From assembly GCA_963833835.1 (NCBI GenBank), contig CAWHZI010000004.1:306419-370418 (forward strand): a stretch of DNA of 64,000 bases, read 5' to 3'. Both the position numbers and the translations under genes were made by a program. Within the stretch, counting starts at the first letter, position 1; each line of letters starts with the position of its first letter. The notes beneath the pieces were generated by a model. The model was not told the origin of the DNA. It ran no database searches and worked only from the letters and a program-made list of their open reading frames with translations. The DNA comes from Bog-532 sp963833835. GTDB lineage: Bacteria > Actinomycetota > Actinomycetes > Streptosporangiales > Streptosporangiaceae. Below, piece after piece: positions 27,229 to 36,056 of this stretch.

Positions 27229-27660
27229 ACGCGGAGTCCGGCCGGGCCCGGAGAGATGGCGCGACTGGCGTCGAGCGGAGCCCCCACTGCATCCGGCGAG
27301 GCCGGTGGATCAGCCTGGTGGAGAGCCCCCACTGCGCCCGGCGAGGCCGGCGGATCAGCCTGGTAGAGAGCCCCCACTGCATCCGGCGAGGCCGGCGGAC
27401 CAGCCTCGTGGAGGGCCCCAGCTACGCCCGGCGGGGTCGGCGGACCGATTGCGTCGGGAGTCCCCGTCGTGCCCAGTGCCATTGGCACACCAGCCTCCGC
27501 GCAGAATCCCCGCTGCGCCCGGCGCGATGGGCGACCCAGCCTCGTGCGGAGCCCGACTGAGCCCAGCAAGGCCGACGGACCAGCCTCGTGGAGAGCCCCG
27601 GCTACGCCTGACGGAGTCGGCGGATCAGCCATGCGCGGAGCCCCGGCCAGGCCCGACAAC
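27107..27660. repeat. Degenerate 45-bp tandem repeats
   Basis: About a dozen tandem units of 45 bp. On the forward strand they follow AGCCCCCACTGCATCCGGCG, with the rest of the unit ending in CAGCCTCGTGGAG. The three best-conserved units lie at about 27279-27413. On the minus strand the units encode a 15-residue Pro/Ala repeat (such as PPASPDAVGALHQAD). One unit near 27233-27278 is 44 bp and shifts the frame; a 46-bp and a 44-bp unit near 27506-27595 cancel each other. Confidence 0.8.
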
Positions 27661-27831
27661 ACCGGCCAGGCCCGACAACACCGGCGTACACGTCAGGTAA
27701 GGAGTCCGCGGGGTCCTGGACGACCCGCTGGGTGCATCAGAGGCACCAGGGGCGCTGGCCGCACGGTCCGGCCGGTGGTCAGGATCCGTCTGAGCCATCG
27801 TTTATCGCCATCCGCCCGCCACAGGCTCAGG

Positions 27832-27840
27832 TTATCCACA
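27832..27840 (+). promoter_or_regulatory. Consensus DnaA box outside oriC
   Basis: TTATCCACA, a perfect match to the classical DnaA box, between the end of parA and the repeat region, about 7.7 kb from oriC. Confidence 0.5.
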
Positions 27841-27903
27841 GTTGCTACCCAGCGCTGTGAGCGGCCGGGCGTCCCGGCGTGACGGGAGCAGGAGCGTCGG
27901 TTG

Positions 27904-29385
27904 CTAGCCAGCCATCTCTGGGTGGCGCTGCGAGAGCTCGCGAGCCGCTTCGACGTAGGCGATGGAGCCGCTCGAGCCGGGGTCGTAGGTGATGACCGAC
28001 TGACCGTAGCTCGGGGCCTCGGAGACGCGGACGCTGCGGGGGATGATCGACTGCAGCACGACGTCGCCGAAGTGAGAACGCACGTCGTCGGCGACCTGGG
28101 AGGCCAAGCGGGTGCGGCCGTCGTACATGGTCAGCAGGATGGTAGAGACCGCCAGGTCCTGGTTGAGGTGACCCTTGACCAAGTCCACCGTGCGGAGCAG
28201 CTGCTCCAGGCCCTCCAGGGCGTAGTACTCGCACTGGATCGGGATCAGCACTTCGCGGGCGGCGACCAGTGCGTTCAGGGTCAGCAGCCCGAGCGATGGC
28301 GGGCAGTCGATGAGGATGTAGTCCAGATCGGACGAGTCATAAGCCGCCACTGCGCGGGAGAGCCGGGACTCCCGGGCCACCAGGGGCACCAGCTCGATCT
28401 CGGCACCGGCCAGGTCGATGGTGGCAGGCGCGCAGAACAGGCCGGGCAGCCCTTCCACCGACTGCACGACCTCGGTCAACGGCCGGTCTTCCACCAGGGT
28501 GTTGTAGACCGATGGCGTGCCCACGCGATGGTCAACGTCCAAGGCAGTGGAGGCGTTGCCCTGTGGGTCGAGGTCGATCACCAGCACCCGAGAGCCGTGC
28601 TGGGACAGGCTGGCCGCCAGGTTGACGGCTGTGGTGGTCTTGCCCACGCCGCCCTTCTGGTTGGCGATCGTCATGATGCGGCAGTTGCCCGGCCGCGGCC
28701 ATGGGTGGCCATCTCCGGCGCCACGGACACCGACCGCCGCCTCGGCGGCACGAGCGATCGGGGTGTCCTGCGGATTCTGCGGGACGTCCGGAATCACGAT
28801 CCCACTGGCGTTGCCGTCGTTCTGGGCCGTCGCGCCCGCTGGCATGGCTTCCTCCACTCCGTTCCCGGCCGTTCTGCTCTGGTGGGAGCCGTTGGCCGTC
28901 GAGGCAGCTGTTTCACGTGAAACCGCTACCGACAAAGCTCGTGTTATCCGCTCCGGACTGGGGTGGGCCGGGTCAGCGGCGCCATTCACCCGGCCAGTTC
29001 TTCGGAGCGACGCAGTCTGGGCAGCAGTTCCCGACGCTGGCCCAGCCACCGTATTCTCCGCCGGCCCAGGCACCGGGGCCTGGGTGGCGGTACGCGCAAG
29101 GCCGTCGGCCAGCACTTCACCAGGTCCGGTCGTCTCGCCAGACCTGGCTGCGCCGGGTGCGGGAGCGTCGGCCGGGGGTGAGACGGGGACCGGGGGAGCG
29201 TCATTAAAAGAATTCTGTGGCCAGCCCAGGCCGTCGGCCTCGGATGGTGAGCTGGAGCCGACAGCACGTGGGCCGTCCGAGAGTTCTGGTCCTTCTGGCT
29301 CAGCGTGCCCATGGTGCAGCCCCGCGGATTCCGGCGTCCAGGCCAGTGGCTGATCTGGCCAGCCCAGGCCCTTGGCAGGCTCCAT
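27904..29385 (-). CDS. parA: Chromosome partitioning ATPase ParA
   Basis: A 493-residue Walker-type ATPase acting with ParB at parS. The deviant Walker A KGGVGKTTTAVNLA lies near 240, after a disordered extension of about 230 residues that is far longer than in most ParA proteins. Further conserved blocks are LVIDLDPQGNAST, YILIDCPPSLGLLTLNAL and QCEYYALEGL. I chose ATG 29385, preceded by AGAGGAGC at a good distance; the frame is open to 29472. A perfect parS (28910-28923) lies inside the extension and is translated as VSRET. Confidence 0.93.
   Translation of the reverse strand: MEPAKGLGWPDQPLAWTPESAGLHHGHAEPEGPELSDGPRAVGSSSPSEADGLGWPQNSFNDAPPVPVSPPADAPAPGAARSGETTGPGEVLADGLARTATQAPVPGPAENTVAGPASGTAAQTASLRRTGRVNGAADPAHPSPERITRALSVAVSRETAASTANGSHQSRTAGNGVEEAMPAGATAQNDGNASGIVIPDVPQNPQDTPIARAAEAAVGVRGAGDGHPWPRPGNCRIMTIANQKGGVGKTTTAVNLAASLSQHGSRVLVIDLDPQGNASTALDVDHRVGTPSVYNTLVEDRPLTEVVQSVEGLPGLFCAPATIDLAGAEIELVPLVARESRLSRAVAAYDSSDLDYILIDCPPSLGLLTLNALVAAREVLIPIQCEYYALEGLEQLLRTVDLVKGHLNQDLAVSTILLTMYDGRTRLASQVADDVRSHFGDVVLQSIIPRSVRVSEAPSYGQSVITYDPGSSGSIAYVEAARELSQRHPEMAG
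28910..28923. promoter_or_regulatory. parS site inside parA
   Basis: Perfect GTTTCACGTGAAAC within the 5' extension of parA (codons of about residues 154-159). Confidence 0.96.
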
Positions 29386-29507
29386 CACGCTGCTCCTCTC
29401 GCATCCGGTCCCCGGATGGTGGCGGCCCGGCCAAACCCGGCCCATTGAGTCGGTTGAGTCCATTGGGGCCATTAGGTCTACTAGGGCCGAGCCGGTTGAA
29501 GCCGGTC

Positions 29508-30359
29508 TCAGCGCTTCCGGCTCGGGCGCCTGCGGCCCGTTGCTCCTGTCGAGTTACGGCCCGTTTCTCCCGTCAGGATACGGACGACTGTGGCCGGTGG
29601 TTCGACGATACCTTGGCCCACCTTCACAACATCAGCGCTCCGGATACCGAGCTGCCGAAGTACGGGTCCGGCCTGCTCGAGCTCGGCCTCCGCGTCCTGG
29701 CCCTTGATGGCCAGAATCGTCCCGCCGGGCCGGATCACCCCGGCGGACAGCGGCACCAGCCGGTCCAGGGGAGCGACCGCCCGCGAGGTGGCGACGTCGG
29801 CATGGAGCGCGCCGGCCAGGTCTTCGGCCCGGCCGCGGCGAACGGTGACGTTGGGCAGTTCGAGGGCGGCGATGCATTCTTCCAGGAAGACGGTGCGCCG
29901 CAGCATCGGTTCTAGCAGGATCATCCGCACCGAGGGGCGGAGCATCGCAAACACGATCCCGGGAAGCCCGGCCCCCGAGCCGACGTCTACTACCTCGGCC
30001 TCAGCGGGGACCAGCTCCGCGACCACGGCGCAGTTCAGCAGGTGCCGTTCCCATAGCCGGGGGACCTCGCGCGGGCCCAGCAGGCCGCGCTCGACCCCAT
30101 CGGTGGCCAGCAGGGCCGCGAACCGGGTGGCCAGCGGGAGCGCCGGGCCGAACACCTGTGCCGCCGAAGCAGGCGGCGCAGGCACGGACGGCGGCCCAGC
30201 GGGCGCAGAAGGCCCAGCGGGCGCAGAAGGCCCAGCCGACACAGGCGTCACACCCTCCGCCGAGCCAGCCGAGCTGGCCGAGCCAGCCCGGATAGGCGAG
30301 CTAGCCGACCCGGTTGGACTCAACGGGCTAGCTGGGCTCACCGGGCGGGTGGAGCTCAT
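29508..30359 (-). CDS. rsmG: 16S rRNA (guanine-N7) methyltransferase RsmG
   Basis: Methylates G527 of 16S rRNA using SAM. 283 residues. The N-terminal 65 residues are Ser/Pro/Ala-rich. The methyltransferase domain shows the SAM motif VVDVGSGAGLPGIVFAM, then LLEPMLRRTVFLEE, VRRGRAEDL and SRAVAPLDRLV. Its start overlaps the jag stop by 4 bp, so it is translated in the same operon. Confidence 0.95.
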   Translation of the reverse strand: MSSTRPVSPASPLSPTGSASSPIRAGSASSAGSAEGVTPVSAGPSAPAGPSAPAGPPSVPAPPASAAQVFGPALPLATRFAALLATDGVERGLLGPREVPRLWERHLLNCAVVAELVPAEAEVVDVGSGAGLPGIVFAMLRPSVRMILLEPMLRRTVFLEECIAALELPNVTVRRGRAEDLAGALHADVATSRAVAPLDRLVPLSAGVIRPGGTILAIKGQDAEAELEQAGPVLRQLGIRSADVVKVGQGIVEPPATVVRILTGETGRNSTGATGRRRPSRKR

Positions 30360-31033
30360 TCAGCGGGGTAGACGACGACCCGCCGGCTTGGCTCTTCACC
30401 CTCGGACTCGCTGCGCAGGCCTGCATCGGCCACGGCCCCGTGCACGATCTTCCGCTCGAACGGGGTCATGGCGGCCAGGTGCTTGGGCGTCCCGGTCTGC
30501 TTCACCTCTTCGGCCGCGTCCCGGCCGACCTCGGTCAGCTCTTCCCGGCGCCGCTCGCGGTAGCCGCCCACGTCGAGCATCAGCCGGGCCCGCTCACCGG
30601 TCTGCCGGTGCACGGCCAGCCGGGTCAGCTCCTGCAGGGCCTCGAGCACCTCGCCGCGCCGGCCGACCAGCTCGTCCAGGGTCGCGCCGACGACCGAGAC
30701 GACCGCGCGGTTTCCCTCGACATCCATGTCGATGTCACCGTCCAGGTCGGCGATGTCGAGCAGCCCCTCGACGTAGTCGGCGGCGATCTCACCTTCCTGT
30801 TCCAGGTCGGCCGGGTCTACCGATGACTCATCGTCACGACGGGACCTCGGTCCGTTACCGTCGCCGTCATCACCATTGCCGTCATCCTCGTCCTCAGCGG
30901 CGTCCGCGTCGGCGTGGTCTTCGGCGTCGAACGAGGCGTCGGGGCGGTTAAGCCCGTCCGCACCGTTCTCGCCCGGACCGGTCTCCTCCGCGTTCTCGTC
31001 CACCGCAGCGGCCTCGGCCGAATCAGTGCTCAC
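30356..31033 (-). CDS. jag: Jag/KhpB family RNA-binding protein (KH-R3H)
   Basis: A 225-residue protein. An acidic disordered N-terminus of about 75 residues is followed by a KH-like domain (DELVGRRGEVLEALQELTRL) and an R3H domain (ERRREEL, then MTPFERKIVHGAV). KhpB-type proteins bind RNA and influence cell elongation. It lies in the rpmH-rnpA-yidD-yidC-jag-rsmG cluster, 100 bp downstream of yidC with a strong hairpin in the gap. Confidence 0.92.
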   Translation of the reverse strand: MSTDSAEAAAVDENAEETGPGENGADGLNRPDASFDAEDHADADAAEDEDDGNGDDGDGNGPRSRRDDESSVDPADLEQEGEIAADYVEGLLDIADLDGDIDMDVEGNRAVVSVVGATLDELVGRRGEVLEALQELTRLAVHRQTGERARLMLDVGGYRERRREELTEVGRDAAEEVKQTGTPKHLAAMTPFERKIVHGAVADAGLRSESEGEEPSRRVVVYPAE

Positions 31034-31090
31034 AGCTGCACCCCGGTAATCGCCTGGTACATCACTCAGCTTGTCCTCCGCCTAACTCAC

Positions 31091-31120
31091 GACCGGCTCT
31101 CCCGCGGGGGAGAGCCGGTC
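31091..31120 (-). terminator. Perfect hairpin between yidC and jag
   Basis: GACCGGCTCTCCC (31091-31103) and its exact complement (31108-31120) enclose a 4-nt loop. It lies 14 bp after the yidC stop on the transcribed strand. No T-run follows, so partial termination, attenuation or mRNA-end protection are all possible. Confidence 0.6.
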
Positions 31121-31133
31121 ACCTGGAACAACG

Positions 31134-32543
31134 TCAATGCTTGCCCGAGCGCTTACTGCGCGTCTGCCGGACCGGCTGCTGCCGGACGAGCTTAGTGGCT
31201 GGAACCTCCGGCTCCGGCTCTGGTTCGGGCTTGCTCCGCACCAGCCGGCCGAGACCGCGGCGCTCGGTGCCGCCTGAGGTCTGGCCGTTCTTGACCGTGG
31301 CGTCCTTGGCCACCTGCGGCCGGGGGGCGGTCGTCGTGCCACTGCCCTTGGTCCGGCTGGCCCCACTGGCCCCACTGCGGCTAGCCCCGTCCCGGCTGGC
31401 CCCGTTACGGCTAGCACCGTCACGGCTAGCACTGCGCTGGCCGTTGCTGGCCTTCGTGCCGCCGCTGGCCTTGGCGGTGGCCGGCGCCGAAGTCTCCGCC
31501 GTGGCGGTCTTGGCGCCCGAACTGGCCTTGGCCGACGCCGACGCATCAGCCGACGCCGACGCACCCTTGGCCGGGCTGGCCTTGGCCGCACCGGTTCGGG
31601 CGGCACCGGTCCGGGTGGAACTGGTCCGGGCCGGGGCCTTGGATCCGGCTGCGCGGGCCGGGGTGCCCTTGGTCGTCGCCCCCCTGGACACGGTGGTACC
31701 GGCCGGGCCGGGTGTCCCCTTGGTGGCGGGCGCGGTGGCACTGGCCGCGTCTGCGCCCGCCGTGATCGGGGTGAAGTTGCGGAACAGCACGTACTGCTGG
31801 CCCAGCGTCCACACGTTGGTGGTGACCCAGTACATGACCAGGCCGAACTGCCAGTACAGGCCGCTCAGGGCGAACAGCGGCGCGATGTACATCATGTACT
31901 TCTGCGAGTTCGCCATCGGGTTGTTCGGGTCCTGGCCGACCTGACCGATGCCGCGCTTGACGCTCTGCCGCACGGTGAGGAACGTGGTGGTGGCGCTGAT
32001 CAGGACGACGACGCCGATTTCGATCATGGCGCTGACCGGCACGCCGGGGGCCAGGTGCCAAGGCGGCACCGGCGAGGTGACGATGCGGTCCGCGATCGTG
32101 GCCCACAAGATGTGCGCGTGCTGGGCGCTGTACACCTCGCGTGCGGTCAGCCCGTACTTGATCTGACCTTCAGCGACGGCTCGCAGCACGTTGAACAGCG
32201 CGAAGAAGACAGGAAGCTGGACGACCAGGGGCAGGCAGCCCGCGAGCGGGTTGGCCCCGTTCTCCTGGTAGAGCTTCATGACCTCCTGGTTCATCGTCTG
32301 CTTGTCGTTCTTGTACTTCTTCCGCAACGCCGCGACCTGGGGGGCGAGGGCGGCCATCTTCCGCTGCGAGTGCATCTGCTTCACGAACAGCGGCACCAGG
32401 ATCAGCCGCATCAGCACGACCAGGACGATGATGGCCAGGGCCCAGGACCATCCGCTGTTGTAGCCGAAGGGGACAGCCAGAATCCCGTGCAGCCGCGTCA
32501 GTACCCATGCGACCGCGTCGTAGAAGGGGTTGAGAATCCCCAC
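31134..32543 (-). CDS. yidC: Membrane protein insertase YidC
   Basis: Inserts and folds membrane proteins, alone or with Sec. 469 residues. The YidC/Oxa1 core spans about 20-260 with five to six helices, including the cytoplasmic hairpin after VLMRLILVPLFVKQ and the block NPLAGCLPLVVQLPVFFAL. The C-terminal 200 residues are a basic Ala/Ser/Thr/Gly tail with short repeats (SRDGASRNGASRDGASR) ending in RSKRSGKH; such basic tails are thought to contact ribosomes. It starts 3 bp after the yidD stop. Confidence 0.95.
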   Translation of the reverse strand: MGILNPFYDAVAWVLTRLHGILAVPFGYNSGWSWALAIIVLVVLMRLILVPLFVKQMHSQRKMAALAPQVAALRKKYKNDKQTMNQEVMKLYQENGANPLAGCLPLVVQLPVFFALFNVLRAVAEGQIKYGLTAREVYSAQHAHILWATIADRIVTSPVPPWHLAPGVPVSAMIEIGVVVLISATTTFLTVRQSVKRGIGQVGQDPNNPMANSQKYMMYIAPLFALSGLYWQFGLVMYWVTTNVWTLGQQYVLFRNFTPITAGADAASATAPATKGTPGPAGTTVSRGATTKGTPARAAGSKAPARTSSTRTGAARTGAAKASPAKGASASADASASAKASSGAKTATAETSAPATAKASGGTKASNGQRSASRDGASRNGASRDGASRSGASGASRTKGSGTTTAPRPQVAKDATVKNGQTSGGTERRGLGRLVRSKPEPEPEPEVPATKLVRQQPVRQTRSKRSGKH

Positions 32544-32546
32544 GTC

Positions 32547-32903
32547 CTAGCTCCCTTGCGTTTCTGTGGACAGCGGGCCGGCCTTGGTCCGGGACGGCTT
32601 CCTGCGGGCACCGCGAGGCGGCACGGGATCGTAGCCACCGGGGTGGAACGGGTGACAGCGGGCAATCCTGGCTACAGCGAGCCAGAGTCCACGGGCCGCA
32701 CCGTGCACCCGCAGAGCTTCCAGAGCGTACGCGCTGCACGACGGCTCGAACCGGCACCGCGGTGGCAGTAGCGGGCTGACGAACCGCCGGTAGCCGGTCA
32801 CCGCCGCCATCAGCGCACGCGTGATTACCGTCGGGCCCGTTTCCGGGATCGACGGGACCGAGCGGGCTACCGGATCAGTCCGGCCGTCCCGATTCGCGCT
32901 CAT
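32547..32903 (-). CDS. yidD: Membrane protein insertion efficiency factor YidD
   Basis: A 118-residue protein of the YidD family. It shows the family core YRRFVSPLLPPRCRFEPSCS with its Cys/Pro pattern, then YALEALRVHGAARGLWLA and RCHPFHPGGYDPVP. It overlaps the rnpA stop by 4 bp and assists YidC encoded downstream. Confidence 0.94.
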   Translation of the reverse strand: MSANRDGRTDPVARSVPSIPETGPTVITRALMAAVTGYRRFVSPLLPPRCRFEPSCSAYALEALRVHGAARGLWLAVARIARCHPFHPGGYDPVPPRGARRKPSRTKAGPLSTETQGS

Positions 32904-33265
32904 GCCTGACGCAGCGCCCCAACCTGCCGCCGCAGCAACCTGTCCATTACCAGGGCTAGATCGGCGGCGAGATCCGCCTGGCGTGCGGCCGCTGCCGGAG
33001 GATTGGCGCGCACCACCAGCAGGCTACCCGCAGGGAGCACGCCAACATACCCGCGCACGAGCACACGAAGACGTCGTTTCACCCGGTTGCGCACCACAGC
33101 GGTACCAACCGCGCGACTGACTATGAATCCTACCCTGGCCGGCTCGTCGTTCTGCGGGCGCACAAGAAGGTGGGCGGTCACGCGGGGCCGCCCGGCACGA
33201 GTGCCGCGTCGCACCGCCAGAGTGAACTCTGTGCGGTGCCGCATCCTGGATTCGCTGGGGAGCAC
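32900..33265 (-). CDS. rnpA: Ribonuclease P protein component
   Basis: Protein subunit of RNase P, which matures tRNA 5' ends. 121 residues from GTG 33265. The RNR motif VVRNRVKRRLRVLVR is intact, and LPSESRMRHRTEF opens the chain as in other actinobacteria. The frame is open upstream to 33370 but that stretch has no homology. Confidence 0.94.
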   Translation of the reverse strand: MLPSESRMRHRTEFTLAVRRGTRAGRPRVTAHLLVRPQNDEPARVGFIVSRAVGTAVVRNRVKRRLRVLVRGYVGVLPAGSLLVVRANPPAAAARQADLAADLALVMDRLLRRQVGALRQA

Positions 33266-33317
33266 GTCCGGGCATCCTGGGCGGGCCGCGCCGGGCGCGG
33301 CGGCACCGTGGAAACGG

Positions 33318-33455
33318 TCAGGCGCTGAGGCGCGCGCGACCCTTTTGGCGACGCGCCGCGAGAACGGCACGGCCAGCGCGGGTACGCATGCGCAGCCGGA
33401 AGCCGTGGGTCTTCGCCCTGCGGCGATTGTTCGGCTGGAACGTGCGCTTGCTCAC
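33318..33455 (-). CDS. rpmH: 50S ribosomal protein L34
   Basis: A 45-residue basic protein, SKRTFQPNNRRRAKTHGFR followed by the conserved RMRTRAGRAVLAARR. GTG start at 33455. First gene of the cluster running away from oriC. Confidence 0.97.
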   Translation of the reverse strand: MSKRTFQPNNRRRAKTHGFRLRMRTRAGRAVLAARRQKGRARLSA

Positions 33456-33915
33456 CGGATGCTCCAGATGCGTTAAAAGTTCTGACATCCCGCTACGCGG
33501 CGCTTGGATGGGCACGCGGTGGGTGTGGGCACGCGGTACCCGCACCGTGGGGATCGGCCTATGTACGTTAAGCGCCCGCAGCCCAGTCGTCAAACTGAAG
33601 CTGTCGAAGGACTGCCTGGCGTGTTCGCCGCGTACCCACCCAGTATGCCCGCCAGAAAAGTGTCCGGCCACACGATGCCTTCCGTTCGCCGGAGGGACAT
33701 ACTGGAAGACCGCCGTTCACCGAGCACACCACGGGACGACCGCCTAGGCTGTGGACAACCGTGCGAGCCCGGAAGAATTACCAGGCAGCGACGCCGCAAT
33801 TGCGTGGTGTGGTGAGCGGGACGCGAAGGTAACGGGGCGGAGCGGGAGTGCTACGTGCACAACCTGTGGACAGACCTGTGGAATATGGGCTGGGCGCACG
33901 CGAGGGGAGCGAGCG
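33456..33915. other. rpmH-dnaA divergent regulatory region with DnaA-box-like sites
   Basis: 460 bp between divergent rpmH and dnaA. TGTGGACAA (33750-33758) is the actinobacterial DnaA box in reverse orientation. TGTGGACAG (33865-33873) and TGTGGAATA (33877-33885) are weaker matches close to the dnaA start, which suits dnaA autoregulation. I cannot assign the rpmH or dnaA promoters with confidence. Confidence 0.65.
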
Positions 33916-35577
33916 GTGAGTGAAACGGACCTCGCAGACGTATGGGCGCGCTCGCTGGATGGCCTGGCGGATCTGCAGATCAAGCCCCACCAGCGGGCTT
34001 GGCTGAAGCTGACTAGGCCGCTCGGTCTGGTCGAGAACACCGCACTGATCGCCACCCCGAACGAATTCGTCAAGGAGCAGCTGGAGACCCGGCTGCGGGC
34101 GCTGGTCACGCACGCGCTCTCGGCCGAGCTGGGGCGCAGCATCCAGCTGGCGGTGACCGTTGATCCGGCCTCGGCCGCCGGTCCGGTCCCGCCGGAGTTC
34201 ATTCCGGCCGACGAAGGCCAGGCCGACGGGTTCGGCGCGCTGGCCCCCGTCCCGAACGGCCCGCTCGGGAACGGCCCTGGAAACGGCCAGGACAGGCGAC
34301 CGGTCCACACCGGCGAGCACCAGATGCTGGCCGTGCCGCCGCCAGCCCCGGCGGAAGGCGCCATCGTCCCGGCCGCTCAGGGCCGGGCGACTCTGGACGC
34401 TCCGGCCGGCCACGCGCCCGAGCAGCGGGACGGACGGCAAGGCCAGGAAAGCCGCGAGGGACTGCGGCCGGATGACACGCTGGGGCCCGGGGCGCCGGGC
34501 GGGCCCGGCCCGATGCCGTACGCGACGCCACGCCCGGGTGGGGCCCGGCTGAACCCGAAGTACACCTTCGAGACGTTCGTCATCGGCTCCAGCAACCGGT
34601 TCGCGCACGCCGCCGCGGTGGCCGTGGCCGAGGCGCCGGCCAAGGCCTACAACCCACTGTTCATCTACGGCGACTCCGGGCTGGGCAAGACCCACCTGCT
34701 GCACGCCATCGGCCACTACGCGCAGACCCTGTATCCCGGGGTCAAGGTGCGGTACGTGAGCTCGGAAGAGTTCACCAACGACTTCATCAACATGATCCGC
34801 GACGGCAAGCAGGACGGCTTCCGGCGTCGCTACCGCGACGTCGACGTGCTCCTGGTCGACGACATCCAGTTCCTGGAGAACAAGGAAGGTACGCAGGAAG
34901 AGTTCTTCCATACCTTCAACACCCTGCACAACGCCAGCAAGCAGATCGTCATCTCCAGCGACCGGGCGCCCAAGCGGCTGGTCACCCTGGAGGACCGGCT
35001 GCGCAGCCGGTTCGAATGGGGCCTGCTGACCGACGTGCAGCCGCCGGAACTGGAAACACGGATCGCGATCCTGCGGCGCAAGGCCATCCAGGAAGGCCTG
35101 AACGCGCCGCCCGAGGTGCTCGAGTACATCGCCTCCCGCATCTCCACCAACATCCGGGAGCTGGAGGGGGCCCTGATCCGGGTCACCGCGTTCGCCAGCC
35201 TGAACCGGCAGTCGGTCGACCTCCAGCTGGCCGAGATCGTGCTCAAGGACCTGATCCCCGAGGCCCAGGGCCCGCAGATCACCATCGCCACGATCATGGG
35301 CCAGACGGCCTCCTACTTCGGCCTGTCCATGGAGGACCTGAGCGGTACCTCGCGGTCGCGGGTGCTGGTCACCGCCCGGCACATCGCGATGTACCTGTGC
35401 CGTGAGCTCACCGACCTGTCGCTACCGAAGATCGGGCAGCAGTTCGGCGGCCGCGATCACACCACGGTGATGAACGCGGACCGCAAGATCCGGTCCCTGA
35501 TGGCCGAACGCCGGTCGATCTACAACCAGGTCACCGAGCTCACCAACCGGATCAAGCAGCAGGCCAGGACGGGCTGA
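33916..35577 (+). CDS. dnaA: Chromosomal replication initiator DnaA
   Basis: AAA+ initiator that binds DnaA boxes and melts oriC. 553 residues. Domain I begins SETDLADVWARSLDGL. A long Pro/Gly/Ala-rich domain II spans about 95-205. Domain III has Walker A GDSGLGKTHLLHAIG (near 252) and Walker B LLVDDIQFL. The DNA-binding signature GGRDHTTVMNADRKI lies near 510. Start GTG 33916 has GGGGAGC upstream and matches the family N-terminus; the frame is open to 33751 without homology. Confidence 0.97.
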   Translation: MSETDLADVWARSLDGLADLQIKPHQRAWLKLTRPLGLVENTALIATPNEFVKEQLETRLRALVTHALSAELGRSIQLAVTVDPASAAGPVPPEFIPADEGQADGFGALAPVPNGPLGNGPGNGQDRRPVHTGEHQMLAVPPPAPAEGAIVPAAQGRATLDAPAGHAPEQRDGRQGQESREGLRPDDTLGPGAPGGPGPMPYATPRPGGARLNPKYTFETFVIGSSNRFAHAAAVAVAEAPAKAYNPLFIYGDSGLGKTHLLHAIGHYAQTLYPGVKVRYVSSEEFTNDFINMIRDGKQDGFRRRYRDVDVLLVDDIQFLENKEGTQEEFFHTFNTLHNASKQIVISSDRAPKRLVTLEDRLRSRFEWGLLTDVQPPELETRIAILRRKAIQEGLNAPPEVLEYIASRISTNIRELEGALIRVTAFASLNRQSVDLQLAEIVLKDLIPEAQGPQITIATIMGQTASYFGLSMEDLSGTSRSRVLVTARHIAMYLCRELTDLSLPKIGQQFGGRDHTTVMNADRKIRSLMAERRSIYNQVTELTNRIKQQARTG

Positions 35578-36056
35578 GCGGAGCTGGGTGGCCCGGCGGC
35601 CAGCACGGCGCCGGCTACGGGTACCTGAACATCAGATGTCGCCCGTATTTCCGTAAATCGTCTGCCGGCATCAGCCGACCCTGTGCACACAGCTTGTGGA
35701 AAACATTGTGGACGACAGCCGAAGAGCGGGGGACAACCGGTGGGAACAAAGCGGCCAGGCTTTCGCGGGGCACAATAGGACCGTCCGCGTCCCCCACGCA
35801 GGCACAGTTCCTGTGGACGCCCATCCAGCCACTGACCTGCGGGGACGGTGCTTCTCCCCCGCATCCACCGCACCTATGACTATGACGATTCTCTAAAAGG
35901 TGAGAAAACAAAACCAAGTAAGAGCTGGGGACACAAGCCATCGGCTCGCACCACCGTCCCGGGCACTTATACCCAGCTGCGAGCAGGCCCTAACACAACC
36001 GGCCGCGAGCCGCTATCGTCGACATCTACATCTGACAGGGCCAGGAGGCCGTTCCC
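35578..36056. other. Origin of replication (oriC)
   Basis: 479 bp between dnaA and dnaN, the usual oriC position. DnaA-box-like sites: TGTGCACAC (35682-35690), TGTGGAAAA (35695-35703), TGTGGACGA (35707-35715), GGGGACAAC near 35730 and TGTGGACGC (35812-35820). An A/T-rich tract at about 35874-35920 (runs of A, and TATGACTATGACGATT) stands out in this GC-rich region and is the likely unwinding element. The sites are few and degenerate compared with Streptomyces oriC. Confidence 0.85.

Noticed and set aside
27107..27660. Tandem repeats as an origin iteron array or CRISPR
   Set aside because: Units are contiguous 45-bp multiples of three in an open frame without spacers; coding repeat is the simpler reading.
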